A DNA stretch of 64,000 nucleotides from Tessaracoccus sp. MC1679 (GTDB taxonomy: Bacteria > Actinomycetota > Actinomycetes > Propionibacteriales > Propionibacteriaceae): NCBI RefSeq assembly GCF_014164775.1, contig NZ_JACJGB010000006.1:248001-312000 (forward strand). Direction: 5' to 3'. A program made the translations under genes and the position numbers. This document shows positions 46,556-55,402 of the stretch, one piece after another. The first letter of the stretch is position 1, and each line of letters starts with the position of its first letter. Under the pieces are notes generated by a model. The model made no database searches, was not told the origin of the DNA, and saw only the letters and a list, made by a program, of their open reading frames with translations.

Positions 46556-47356
46556 TTAGACGACTTTCTCGACCTGCTTGAACTCGAGGTCGACGGGGGT
46601 CTCACGCCCGAGGATCTCGACCAGCGCGATGATCCGCTGGTTGTTCGGATTGATCTCGGTGATCGTGGCGTGCACACCCGTGAAGGGGCCGTCGGTCACC
46701 ATGACGGAGTCGCCGACTGCAAAGTCGACAACTTCGACCTTCTTCCTCCGCGCCACCGCCGCGCCCGCCTGGGCGGCGTTCACGGTGGCGATGACGGAGG
46801 GAGTCAGCATATTGAGGACCTCGTCGATCGAGAGCGCCACCGGCTGCTGTCCGTGGCCGACGAAGCCGGTGACCGACGGGGTCTGACGCACGACGCTCCA
46901 CGAGTCGTCGGTCAGCTCCATCCGGATGAGGACGTAGCCCGGCAGGACGCACCGTGTAACGGTCTTGCGTGCGTTGTTGCGGATCTCGACGACCTCTTCG
47001 GTGGGCACGACCGTCTCGAAGATGTACTCCTCCATGTTGAGGCTCTGCGCACGGGAGTCCACGTTCTGCTTGACGCGGTTCTCCATGCCGGAGTACGTGT
47101 GGATGACGTACCACTCGCCGTACTTCGACTCGAGCTCGGCGCGCAGCTCGCTGAGCGCGACCGCCAGGGCGTCGTCGGCGGCGGCGTCCCCGTCCGGGTC
47201 CTCCGACGGCTCGTCGGCCAACAGGACGGGTTCTTCCTCGGCCTCGACGTCCTCGGCGAACCCGCCGAGGTCGATCTCCACCTCGTCGGAGGCCGTCTCC
47301 TCGGGGCCGCCGAGGTCGATCTCGAAGTCGAGGTCGGAATTGTCAGAATCTGTCAT
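46556..47356 (-). CDS. nusG: Transcription termination/antitermination protein NusG
   Basis: 266 residues. NusG binds RNA polymerase and couples it to Rho or to ribosomal S10. The NGN domain is EWYVIHTYSGMENRVKQNV to VLPGYVLIRMEL, and the C-terminal KOW motif is VGDSVMVTDGPFTGVHATI. The first ~85 residues are a very acidic extension (EIDLGGPEETASDEVEIDLG, with the EIDLGG unit repeated), common in actinobacterial NusG. ATG 47356 overlaps the secE stop and is preceded by GGGAG. Confidence 0.97.
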   Translation of the reverse strand: MTDSDNSDLDFEIDLGGPEETASDEVEIDLGGFAEDVEAEEEPVLLADEPSEDPDGDAAADDALAVALSELRAELESKYGEWYVIHTYSGMENRVKQNVDSRAQSLNMEEYIFETVVPTEEVVEIRNNARKTVTRCVLPGYVLIRMELTDDSWSVVRQTPSVTGFVGHGQQPVALSIDEVLNMLTPSVIATVNAAQAGAAVARRKKVEVVDFAVGDSVMVTDGPFTGVHATITEINPNNQRIIALVEILGRETPVDLEFKQVEKVV

Positions 47357-47880
47357 GCGTTGCTCCCAAAGATCTGCAGAAGAAACCAGCCGAACGCGAG
47401 GTCCAGCAGTCCCACGATGAGGATCATGATGAGCACGAAGACGAGCACCGCGCCGAACATGGTCACCAGTTGCGGCCAGGTGGGCCACACCACTTTCTTG
47501 AGCTCCCCGGCGGACTGCCGGACGAACTCGGCCGGGTTGCCGGCCCGGTAGGGGTCTTCATCCTCGGCCAACGCGGCGTTCCGCTTGCGGGTGGGGGCGT
47601 CCTTGCGAACCGGCGCCTTGGCGGTGCGCCGCTGGATGACCGGCGTCTGTGAGGCCTCCGGGTCCGCCGCGAACTCGCGTTCGTGCTCCGAGATCACCTC
47701 GTCATCAGAGGGCGCCGGCCCCTGGCCGAGCGTCACGTCCTCGTCCGCGGCGATAGCCGCGGCTTCCGCCTCTGCGAGCGCCTCCCCGTCGGAGACGACC
47801 TCGTCGGCGTCGAGCGCATCAGGGCCCCCGGACACGACTTCCTCGTTGTCCGGTTCCGCGTCGTGCGACTTGTCGCTCAC
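47353..47880 (-). CDS. secE: Preprotein translocase subunit SecE
   Basis: 175 residues, long for SecE. The essential part is the C-terminal ~60 residues: FVRQSAGELKKVVWPTWPQL (amphipathic helix) followed by one transmembrane helix (FGAVLVFVLIMILIVGLLDL). The preceding ~110 residues are acidic and probably disordered. It clamps SecY in the Sec channel. GTG 47880 has AAGGGAAG 7 nt upstream; the frame is open to 47910. A structured repeat lies 90 bp upstream, between this gene and tRNA-Trp. Confidence 0.96.
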   Translation of the reverse strand: MSDKSHDAEPDNEEVVSGGPDALDADEVVSDGEALAEAEAAAIAADEDVTLGQGPAPSDDEVISEHEREFAADPEASQTPVIQRRTAKAPVRKDAPTRKRNAALAEDEDPYRAGNPAEFVRQSAGELKKVVWPTWPQLVTMFGAVLVFVLIMILIVGLLDLAFGWFLLQIFGSNA

Positions 47881-47969
47881 CGCTGGACTTCCCTTCGCTC
47901 TAACAAACAAAATGCCTCACCGACAACGCGTGTCGGTAGGCGTGCGAGGCGACCTGAATCGATGGCTGC

Positions 47970-48139
47970 CTGGGGGAATCACTGATCAATCATGTTCTGG
48001 CTGCGGCGCACCGGACCGGGCGATCTGGCACCCCTCCATCTGGATATGGACGTCAAGTCCACGCACCAGATGTAGTGGCACCACCTCATCCCGTCCGGCG
48101 CGTCCTCGCCGAGAACAGCATTGATCAGTGGTTCCCCAG
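47970..48139 (-). repeat. Structured repeat element, copy 2 (between tRNA-Trp and secE)
   Basis: On the minus strand the left arm CTGGGGAACCACTGATCAAT (48120-48139) pairs with the right arm (47970-47990), with one bulged base and one mismatch. Inside, TGTTCT pairs with AGAACA. The core differs from copy 1 at only about four positions. The arm begins at the base after the tRNA-Trp discriminator. In both copies the same strand leads into the next gene (secE here, the SDR gene in copy 1). Confidence 0.85.
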
Positions 48140-48212
<73 letters not shown>

Positions 48213-48287
48213 GTGACGGTTCACCCACCTGGACGGAGGGTGCATTTGAGCACGCTTCGACCTTGGCAACTTAAACCGGCCTGCCCC

Positions 48288-48293
48288 ACTATA
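48288..48293 (-). promoter_or_regulatory. Candidate -10 (TATAGT) upstream of tRNA-Trp
   Basis: TATAGT on the minus strand lies about 75 bp upstream of the tRNA, with a weak -35 (TTCGCG, 18 bp spacer). It could drive tRNA-Trp, the structured element and secE together. Confidence 0.45.
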
Positions 48294-48324
48294 TGCGCTT
48301 TGGCATCGGGACGCGAACCAGCCG

Positions 48325-50151
48325 TCACGCCAACGACGCCATCCAGGCGCGGTGCAGGTCCGCGTAGCGACCCTCGCTGCCCACCAGCTCAGAGGGCTCC
48401 CCGTCCTCGACCACCCTCCCGTGCTGGAGGACCAGCACGCGGTCTGCGATCTCCACCGTCGAGAGGCGGTGGGCGATGATGATCGCCGTCCGATCGGCCA
48501 GGATGGTTCCGAGCGCCCGCTGCACGAGCCGCTCGGTGGGCACGTCCAGCGACGACGTTGCCTCATCGAGGATGAGGACCCGCGGGTCGGCGAGGACCAC
48601 CCGCGCGAACGCGACCAGCTGCCGCTGCCCAGCCGAGAGCCGCGAGCCGCGCTTGCCCGTGTCCGTGTCGTAGCCCGCCGCCATGTCCTGGATGAACGTG
48701 TGCGCCCCCACGGCCCGGGCTGCGGCCACGACCTCCTCCCGCGTGGCGTCCGGGCGGCCGAAGGCGATGTTGTCTGCCACAGAGCCCGCGAAGATGAAGT
48801 TCTCCTGCGTCAGGAGCGTCACGTGCCGGCGCAGCGTGACGTCGTCGAGCGCCCGCAGGTCCACCCCGTCGAGGGTCACGACGCCCGCCTGGGGGTCGTA
48901 GAAGCGTGCGATCAGCTTGGCGATGGTGGTCTTGCCTGCGCCCGTGGTGCCGACGAGTGCCACCGTCTGCCCGGCCGGGATGGCGAGGGTCAGGCCGGGC
49001 AACACCGTGGCGCCCTCGATGTAGGAGAAGTCCACGCCGTCGAAGGCCACCTCGCCGCGCGCCTCGGGCATCGGCACCGGATGCTCGGGGTCCCGCACGT
49101 CAGGCTCCTCGGCCATCACGCTGGAGACCTTCTCCAGCGCGGTCAACGCCGACTGGAGGGACGAGATGAACTGGCCGAGGTCCTGCATGGGATCGAAGAA
49201 CATGCGGACGTAGAGCACGAACGCGGCCAGCGTCCCGACGGTCAGCTCGTCGGCGAGGGCCATGTAGCCGCCCACCGTCACCACCACGACCACGCCGACG
49301 TGGCCGACGAACTGGATGCCGGGCATGGCGCGGGCGAACACGCGCAGCGCAGTGGTGTTGGCGTCGCGGTACTGCAGCGCGACGGCCTCGAAGATCTCCC
49401 GCGACCGGGGCTCCCGACGGAACGCCTGGACGGCCTTGATCCCGGTCATCGTCTCGATGAACTGGACGATGACCACCGCCGACAGGGTCCGGACGTGCCG
49501 GAACGCCCGGGTGGAGGCCTTGGCGAACCACCGCATGATCAGCCACAGGAGCGGATAGGTGGCGAACGCCACCAGCGCGAGCCGCCAATCCAGCAGCAGC
49601 AGGATGACGGTGGAGCCGACGATGGTGAGCAGCGCCGCCACGACGACGTCCAGGCCCTGGAGGACCAGTTCCTGCACGGCCTCCACGTCGCTCGTCATCC
49701 TCGACACGGCGCGACCGGAGGTGTACCGGTCGTGGAAGCCCACGCTCAGGCGCTGGAACTTCGCGTACAGCCTCCGGCGAAGCGTGAGAAGGAGCTCGTT
49801 GCCGATCACGCCGGACTTCCGCAGGAAGAACGCGCGGGAGGTCACCTGAACGACGATGGCTCCGATCATCACGCCCAACAGCGTGAGGAGGGTGGATGAT
49901 TCACCCCCCTGCATCGCGGGGATCCCATCGTCCAGCACGCGCTGCACGATGATGGGCACGACGAGACGGGCCATGGATTCCAGCACCACCACGGCGATCA
50001 GCACCGCGCCCCAGCGCCGGTACGGGCGGACCAGGTCCGCGAGCAGCCGGCGGCTCGCGGGCCGCAGCGCCACCGTCGAGTCCGACTCCTCGGCGATGTC
50101 CTGCTTGACCCCGCGCCAGTCCTCGAGTGCCGTGTCCTGGGTGTCGCTCAT
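48325..50151 (-). CDS. Heterodimeric ABC exporter subunit, canonical-site half
   Basis: 608 residues. An exporter-type transmembrane domain (six helices, residues ~30-330) is fused to an ATPase domain. ATPase motifs: Walker A VGTTGAGKTTIAKLI, signature LSAGQRQLVAFARV, Walker B VLILDEATSSLD with catalytic Glu, H-loop IIAHRLST. The frame is open much further upstream, but ATG 50151 overlaps the stop of the partner gene (ATGA) and starts a normal protein. It works with the 50148-51938 product. The substrate is unknown; drug or lipid export is usual. Confidence 0.92.
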   Translation of the reverse strand: MSDTQDTALEDWRGVKQDIAEESDSTVALRPASRRLLADLVRPYRRWGAVLIAVVVLESMARLVVPIIVQRVLDDGIPAMQGGESSTLLTLLGVMIGAIVVQVTSRAFFLRKSGVIGNELLLTLRRRLYAKFQRLSVGFHDRYTSGRAVSRMTSDVEAVQELVLQGLDVVVAALLTIVGSTVILLLLDWRLALVAFATYPLLWLIMRWFAKASTRAFRHVRTLSAVVIVQFIETMTGIKAVQAFRREPRSREIFEAVALQYRDANTTALRVFARAMPGIQFVGHVGVVVVVTVGGYMALADELTVGTLAAFVLYVRMFFDPMQDLGQFISSLQSALTALEKVSSVMAEEPDVRDPEHPVPMPEARGEVAFDGVDFSYIEGATVLPGLTLAIPAGQTVALVGTTGAGKTTIAKLIARFYDPQAGVVTLDGVDLRALDDVTLRRHVTLLTQENFIFAGSVADNIAFGRPDATREEVVAAARAVGAHTFIQDMAAGYDTDTGKRGSRLSAGQRQLVAFARVVLADPRVLILDEATSSLDVPTERLVQRALGTILADRTAIIIAHRLSTVEIADRVLVLQHGRVVEDGEPSELVGSEGRYADLHRAWMASLA

Positions 50152-51938
50152 CGGGCCACCTCCTCTGCCAGTTCGGGCTCGATGCTGTAGTCGGCCGACA
50201 GCAGCTCGCGGTACTCGGGGACAGTGGCCAGGAGCTCCTGGTGCGTGCCGACATGGGCGATCCGACCCTCCACCAACATCGCGACGCGGTCGGCGATGAG
50301 CACCGTGGATGCGCGGTGGGCCACGACAACCCCGGTGACGCCGGTGAGGGTGGAGGTGAGGGCCGCCTCGACCTCCGCCTCCGTGTGGATATCCAGCGCG
50401 CTCAGGGTGTCGTCGAGGACGAGGACCTTGGGCCGGACAAGGATGGCGCGCGCCAGGGCGAGCCGCTGCCGCTGCCCGCCGGACAGGCTGAGCCCCTGCT
50501 CCCCCAGCCTGGTCTCCAGGCCCCACGGCAGGTCGTAGACGAACTCGGCGGAGGCCACCCGCACCGCGTCGGCGATGTCGTCAGCGGTGGCGTCGGGGCG
50601 GCCGAGGGTGAGGTTCTCGCGTGCCGACATCGAGAACAGGATGGGGTCCTCGAAGGCGGTGGCCACCAGGGAGCGCAGCTGGGTGAGCTCCAACTCGCGG
50701 ATGTCGATCCCGTCGAGCAGGATGGCGCCGCCGGTCACGTCCTGAAGGCGCGGGATGAGTGAGACGATGGTGGACTTGCCCGACCCTGTGCCGCCCACCA
50801 GGGCCACCGTCTCGCCAGGGGCGATATCGAGGGTGACGCCTGAGAGGGTCGGGGTGTCCGAGTCGTCGAATCTGAAGGAGACGTCCCGCAGGCTGAGCGC
50901 GCCGCGTGGGTTCGCCAGGCGGCGGGTGCCGGAGACGATGGTGACGGGGGCGTCGAAGACCTCGCAGACGCGGTCCGCGGCGGTCTGGGCCTCCCGCATG
51001 AAGGACAGCAGGAAGCCGAGTGATCCAACGGGCCAGGCCAGCGACAGCAGCAGGGTCACGAACGCCACCACCTCGCCGAGGGTGAGCAGACCCTGCGCCG
51101 AGGCGACGGCGGCGCCACCGAGCACCATCACCAGCAGCACCGACGGGAACACCTCGAGCAGCGTCCACAACACCGAGGCGAGGCGCATGCGACGGACACC
51201 GGAGTCCCGAAGCAGGACGGCCCGACGGTCGAAGCCGCGGAACGCGAAGGGGACCCGCCCGAAGGACCGGATCACGCGGACGCCGTGCAGCGCCTCCTCG
51301 GCCGTGGACGCGACGTCGCCCGTGCGGTCCTGCACCTCCCGCGACACCAGGCCGAAGCGATGGACCAGCGAGGTGGTCACCGCCACCACGGGGAGCACGG
51401 TGACCAGCACAGCCACGCCCAACGGCCAGTGCATGGCCACCATGATGGACACCACCACGACGATCTGCACGGTGTTCATCAGCAGCATGAGGACGCCGAA
51501 GGACATGAACCGTCTGAGCAGCCCGAGGTCGCTCATGATCCGCGAGAGCAGCTGGCCCGACTCCCACCGCTTGTGGAAGCCGAGTTGGAGCGCCTGGAGC
51601 TTGTCGAACAGGTCCAGCCGGAGGTTCGCCTCCAGCGCCGACGTGGCGCGCGTCATCATCCACCGACGCAGCAGGTTGACCCCCGCGTCGACCGCCCCGG
51701 CCACCAGGATCAGCATCGCGTAGAGCGCCACCCCCCAGCCGTCGCGGCCCGCGATGGGCCCGTCGACGATGCGACCGAGCAGGAGGGGGATGAACACCGC
51801 CATCGCCACGCCCAGCGGAGCCAACGCCAGGGCGAGCGCGAACTGCCGCCAGAAGGGGCGCAGGTAGGGAAACAGCCGCAGCAGACTGGAGCGCCGGGGC
51901 GCGGCGGGACGAAGGGTGGTGGGGGGCTGGGGCACCAC
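50148..51938 (-). CDS. Heterodimeric ABC exporter subunit, degenerate-site half
   Basis: 596 residues with the same six-helix plus ATPase layout. Walker A is GGTGSGKSTIVSLIP and the signature LSGGQRQRLALARAI. Walker B reads VLVLDDTLSALD: Asp replaces the catalytic Glu, as in the degenerate half of TM287/288- or BmrCD-type exporters. H-loop VVAHRAST. It is translated first and coupled to the partner gene by a 4-nt overlap. Confidence 0.92.
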   Translation of the reverse strand: MVPQPPTTLRPAAPRRSSLLRLFPYLRPFWRQFALALALAPLGVAMAVFIPLLLGRIVDGPIAGRDGWGVALYAMLILVAGAVDAGVNLLRRWMMTRATSALEANLRLDLFDKLQALQLGFHKRWESGQLLSRIMSDLGLLRRFMSFGVLMLLMNTVQIVVVVSIMVAMHWPLGVAVLVTVLPVVAVTTSLVHRFGLVSREVQDRTGDVASTAEEALHGVRVIRSFGRVPFAFRGFDRRAVLLRDSGVRRMRLASVLWTLLEVFPSVLLVMVLGGAAVASAQGLLTLGEVVAFVTLLLSLAWPVGSLGFLLSFMREAQTAADRVCEVFDAPVTIVSGTRRLANPRGALSLRDVSFRFDDSDTPTLSGVTLDIAPGETVALVGGTGSGKSTIVSLIPRLQDVTGGAILLDGIDIRELELTQLRSLVATAFEDPILFSMSARENLTLGRPDATADDIADAVRVASAEFVYDLPWGLETRLGEQGLSLSGGQRQRLALARAILVRPKVLVLDDTLSALDIHTEAEVEAALTSTLTGVTGVVVAHRASTVLIADRVAMLVEGRIAHVGTHQELLATVPEYRELLSADYSIEPELAEEVAR

Positions 51939-51974
51939 GACAGGCTACTCCGGTCCCGATCAAGGGTTCCCGAC

Positions 51975-51980
51975 TAGACT
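51975..51980 (+). promoter_or_regulatory. Candidate -10 (TAGACT) for a leaderless M20 transcript
   Basis: TAGACT ends 8 nt before ATG 51989 and no Shine-Dalgarno sequence is present, which suggests a leaderless mRNA. Confidence 0.5.
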
Positions 51981-51988
51981 CCGTGGCT

Positions 51989-53167
51989 ATGACATCGCCC
52001 CTGCTCAGCGCCCTCGTCGAGGGCATCGATCGGGCACTCCCGGACGCGGCGGCGCTGCGCCGCGCCATTCACGCCGAGCCTCATCTGAGCGGCGAGGAGG
52101 AACCCACCCGCGACACTTTCGTGCGCGCCGCGGAGTGGACGCACTGGACCCACGTGGCCCATACCGGGGCATGGGCGCGGCTGGGCCCTCCCGGCCCTTC
52201 CATCGGGCTCCGCGCCGAGCTCGACGCGCTGCCGGTCACGGAATCAACGGGGATCGAGTGGGAGTCACGCAGGCCAGGCGTCATGCACGCCTGCGGGCAC
52301 GACGTGCATCTCGGCGCCCTGTGGGCCCTGATCACCGCGGCACGCGGCCTGGAGCTTCCGGTCGGCATGGTGCCCATCCTGCAACCGCGCGAGGAGATCA
52401 CTCCCCCGGGCGCGAGCGACGTGGTGGCCTCCGGCCTGCTCGACGACCAGGAGGTCGAGGCCATGGTCGGGGTCCACGTCCAGCCTGAAGTGGACCGCGG
52501 CGTCGTGTCCACCGGCGCCGGCGCCGTCAACGCCGCCTACGACGAGTTCGAGATCGTGGTGCGCGGGCGGCCCGGCCACGGGGCCTATCCGCACGTGGCC
52601 ATCGACCCCATCACCACGCTGGCCAGCATCGTGACCGCCGTCTCAGGCCTCCCGAACCGGATCATCGATCCCACGCACCCCACGGTCGTGTCGATCGGCC
52701 AGATCTCCGGCGGGACGGCCCCCAACATCATCGCCGACGAGGCCCGCTGCCGCGGCACCATCCGCACCTACTCCGACGAGGATCGGGCCCTGCTGCACGA
52801 GGCCATCGCCCGGACCGCCGACGCGGTGGCGCTCGCCCGGGGCGCCGCCGCGGCCACCCGCTTCGTGCACGGCGGGCCGGCGCTGGTCAACGATCCCGGG
52901 CTGGTGCGGCGGCTGGATCCCACCCTCTCTTCGCTGGGGATCACGGTGGCGGAGACGCCGTTCCGGTCCTGCGGCTCGGATGACTTCGGGGAGTACGGCC
53001 TGGCCACCGCCTCGGTGATGTGCTTCATCGGCACCGGCCGGGTCGACGGCGTGGGGCTGCACCATGGCGCCTTCCTCCCGGGCCGCGACGCGCTGAGGTT
53101 GGCGGCGCACACCCTGGCGGCCGGCTATGTGGCCGCCGCCGAGACGGTGCTGGGGCGGCGCGACTGA
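51989..53167 (+). CDS. M20 family amidohydrolase
   Basis: 392 residues. Zinc aminoacylase/amidohydrolase of the M20D (HipO/AbgB-like) group: metal-binding VMHACGHDVHLGAL, catalytic RAELDALPV before it, PREEITPPGASDVVASGLLD, and the dimerisation-domain signature VRGRPGHGAYPHVAIDPI. These cleave N-acyl amino acids or small peptides; substrate unknown. ATG 51989 is preferred to an in-frame GTG at 51983 because of the -10 spacing. It is convergent with murB, with a short gap and no terminator. Confidence 0.9.
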   Translation: MTSPLLSALVEGIDRALPDAAALRRAIHAEPHLSGEEEPTRDTFVRAAEWTHWTHVAHTGAWARLGPPGPSIGLRAELDALPVTESTGIEWESRRPGVMHACGHDVHLGALWALITAARGLELPVGMVPILQPREEITPPGASDVVASGLLDDQEVEAMVGVHVQPEVDRGVVSTGAGAVNAAYDEFEIVVRGRPGHGAYPHVAIDPITTLASIVTAVSGLPNRIIDPTHPTVVSIGQISGGTAPNIIADEARCRGTIRTYSDEDRALLHEAIARTADAVALARGAAAATRFVHGGPALVNDPGLVRRLDPTLSSLGITVAETPFRSCGSDDFGEYGLATASVMCFIGTGRVDGVGLHHGAFLPGRDALRLAAHTLAAGYVAAAETVLGRRD

Positions 53168-53193
53168 CCCGCGCCCCGCTCATCCCCGTGGAG

Positions 53194-54273
53194 TCAGAGG
53201 CTGACGCCCACGAGGTTGACCTCCGGCACCAGGCGCACCCCGAAGCGGGCCTCCACCCCGTCCCTGACCTCTCTGGCCAGCGCCACCAGGTCCGCGGCCG
53301 TGGCGCCGCCGCGGTTGGTGAGGGCGAGCACGTGCTTGCCCGACAGCGCCGCGCGGGGCCCGCCGTGCCCCCTCCCGAACCCGGAGTGCTGGATCAGCCA
53401 GGCGGCGCTGGTCTTCACGTCCTGGCCCGAGGCGAAGCGGGGCGCGTCGGCGGGCAGCGCGGCCGCCTCGTCGGGGGTCAGGATGGGATTGGTGAAGAAG
53501 GAACCCGCGCTCCAGGTGTCATGATCCGCCGGATCGAGCACCATGCCCTTGCCGCGCCTGACGGCGAGCACGGCGTCGCGGACCTCCCCCGCGGGCACCC
53601 TCCGGCCCACATCCGTGCCCAGGCGGGCGGCCAGCTCGGGGTAGGCGATCGGTGCGCCGAGCGACCCGAGGGGGAGCTGGAACCCCACGTCGAGCACCAC
53701 GTAGCGGCCCGGCTCTCGCTTGAACCGGGAGGACCGGTAGGCGAACCCGCACTCGGTGAGCGGAAACGTGCGCTGGGTGCGGTCGTGGCGATCCCAGGTG
53801 CGCACCGAGGTGATCGTGTGAGAGACGTCCGAGCCGTAGGCGCCCACGTTCTGGATGGGGGTTGCGCCCACGCTGCCGGGGATCCCCGAGAGCGTCTCCA
53901 GGCCGCTCCACTCCTGCTCGACGGCGTAGGCCACCACGTCGTCCCAGTTCTCGCCCGCCGCGACCCGCACCGCAGCGCCGCCGCAGGTGGACACGTCGGC
54001 GTCCAGCCCCGCGAGGGCCACCCGCACCACTGTGCCGGGGAAGCCGTCGTCGGAGATCAGCAGGTTCGAGCCTCCGCCGAGGATGAGCAGCGGCTCGGCC
54101 GCCTCGTCGCACTCGGTGACCAGGTCGATGAGCTCGCGCTCGGTCTCGGCCACCGCGAAGCGTCTGGCCCGGCCACCCACCCGCAGCGTGGTGTGGTCCG
54201 CCAGCAGGGCCGAGTCCGCCACGCGTGGTGCGCCCGTGTCCACCGAGAGCCGGTCGATGCGGCACTCAGTCAA
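53194..54273 (-). CDS. murB: UDP-N-acetylmuramate dehydrogenase
   Basis: 359 residues. FAD enzyme that reduces UDP-GlcNAc-enolpyruvate to UDP-MurNAc in peptidoglycan synthesis. The FAD-binding segment is LLILGGGSNLLISDDGF; GIPGSVGATPIQNVGAYG and the catalytic Ser in WSAGSFFTNPI are intact, with the C-terminal Glu in LVPEVNLVG. The start is TTG 54273 with GAGG 6 nt upstream, overlapping the hadB stop. It is translationally linked to the dehydratase pair. Confidence 0.96.
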   Translation of the reverse strand: MTECRIDRLSVDTGAPRVADSALLADHTTLRVGGRARRFAVAETERELIDLVTECDEAAEPLLILGGGSNLLISDDGFPGTVVRVALAGLDADVSTCGGAAVRVAAGENWDDVVAYAVEQEWSGLETLSGIPGSVGATPIQNVGAYGSDVSHTITSVRTWDRHDRTQRTFPLTECGFAYRSSRFKREPGRYVVLDVGFQLPLGSLGAPIAYPELAARLGTDVGRRVPAGEVRDAVLAVRRGKGMVLDPADHDTWSAGSFFTNPILTPDEAAALPADAPRFASGQDVKTSAAWLIQHSGFGRGHGGPRAALSGKHVLALTNRGGATAADLVALAREVRDGVEARFGVRLVPEVNLVGVSL

Positions 54274-54673
54274 CGCGCACCTCGGCCTTGGCCGCCCCCA
54301 GCACGGCGTCCTCGCCGCAGGTGGCGGTGATGGCGACGGTGGCCACGCCGTCGCTCAGGTGCGTGACTGTCGCGGTGTAGGTCACCTCGGTGCCCTCATC
54401 GGTGTCCGGGACGACGACGGGGCGCGTGAAGCGGACGAAGTAGCTGAGCACCCGGGCGGGATCCTCCGCCCAGTCGGTGACGATCTTCAGCCCCGCGCCC
54501 ATGGTCCACATTCCGTGGGCCACCACGCCGGGCAGACCGATGGCGCGGGCGTGCCGGTCCGAGAAGTGGATCTCGTTGAAGTCCGTGGAGGCGCCCGAGT
54601 AGCGCACCACGGTGGAGCGGGTCACGGGGACCCGGAGCTCCGGCAGCTGCTGGCCGACGGTGGCGTCAGGCAT
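54266..54673 (-). CDS. MaoC-like (R)-specific dehydratase subunit, HadB-like
   Basis: 135-residue hot-dog domain with the hydratase-2 motif YSGASTDFNEIHFSDRHARA (Asp and His catalytic pair), then GLPGVVAHGMWTMG. It resembles mycobacterial HadB, the catalytic half of the (3R)-hydroxyacyl-ACP dehydratase. ATG 54673 overlaps the upstream subunit gene by 8 bp. Gene order rpmG-hadA-hadB matches mycobacteria, but propionibacteria make no mycolic acids, so the acyl substrate is unknown. Confidence 0.85.
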   Translation of the reverse strand: MPDATVGQQLPELRVPVTRSTVVRYSGASTDFNEIHFSDRHARAIGLPGVVAHGMWTMGAGLKIVTDWAEDPARVLSYFVRFTRPVVVPDTDEGTEVTYTATVTHLSDGVATVAITATCGEDAVLGAAKAEVRVD

Positions 54674-55091
54674 GGTCGTCCTCCCGGGTGTGCATGAGGG
54701 TGGAGCGGGCCTCGCAGACGGTGGCCCCGTCGACGGCGAGGTCCACCAGGACCGTGATCATGTCCAGTTGGCCCCGGTTGCGCACCTTCTCGATGCTCAG
54801 CTCCGCGACGACGACGTCTCCCGGGCGCAGGGGGCGGTGGAAGGTGAAGCTCTGGTCCGTGTGCATGGTGCGGTTGAGCGCCAGGCCCAGTTCCTCGTCG
54901 CCGAAGAGGGCTCCCCAGGCCTGGGCCGCGATCACGGCGGCGAAGGTGGGCGGGGCGATGGGGTGTTCGCCCCGGTAGGCGGGATTCTCGTCGCGCAGCG
55001 CCTCGGCGAACTCGCCGATCTTGGCGTGGCTGATCACATACGGCGGGGCGGCGGGGTAGCGGCGCCCGACGTGTTCGGCGGTGATGGGCAT
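54666..55091 (-). CDS. FAS1-like dehydratase subunit, HadA-like
   Basis: 141-residue hot-dog domain: MPITAEHVGRRYPAAPPYVI, IGEFAEALRDENPAYRGE, PPTFAAVIAAQAW and FHRPLRPGDVVVAE match the HadA N-terminal dehydratase family, which lacks the catalytic pair and forms a heterodimer with HadB. The frame is open beyond rpmG but the real start is ATG 55091, after the rpmG terminator. Confidence 0.85.
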   Translation of the reverse strand: MPITAEHVGRRYPAAPPYVISHAKIGEFAEALRDENPAYRGEHPIAPPTFAAVIAAQAWGALFGDEELGLALNRTMHTDQSFTFHRPLRPGDVVVAELSIEKVRNRGQLDMITVLVDLAVDGATVCEARSTLMHTREDDHA

Positions 55092-55128
55092 GGGCGCAAG
55101 GCTACAACGGCGGAGCGGGGATGAAACA

Positions 55129-55161
55129 GACCGGCCACCCCTGCGAGAGGGGTGGCCGGTC
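55129..55161 (-). terminator. rpmG terminator
   Basis: GACCGGCCACCCC (55129-55141) pairs perfectly with GGGGTGGCCGGTC (55149-55161), 20 bp after the rpmG stop. Confidence 0.85.
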
Positions 55162-55180
55162 CGGTGGAGCGGGGGCGTGT

Positions 55181-55351
55181 TCAGCGGGTCTCGCGGTGCG
55201 CCTTGTGGGTGCGGCAACGCGGGCAGAACTTCTTGATCTCGAGACGATCGGGATCGTTTCGACGGTTCTTCTTGGTGATGTAGTTGCGCTCCTTGCACTC
55301 GGTGCACGCGAGCGTGATCTTCGGACGAACGTCCTGACTCTTCTTGGCCAT
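55181..55351 (-). CDS. rpmG: 50S ribosomal protein L33
   Basis: 56 residues: [20 protein letters not shown], then [20 protein letters not shown] and [16 protein letters not shown]. Two CxxC pairs (ACTEC and CPRC) make it the zinc-binding C+ form of L33. It lies directly downstream of tRNA-Met and tRNA-Thr, a conserved actinobacterial trio, and ends with a strong terminator. Confidence 0.96.
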   Translation of the reverse strand: MAKKSQDVRPKITLACTECKERNYITKKNRRNDPDRLEIKKFCPRCRTHKAHRETR

Positions 55352-55402
55352 GATCAGATTCCTTAGCTAGCTTCGCGCGGTGCGCTGGTGTGGCGGTATC
55401 GG

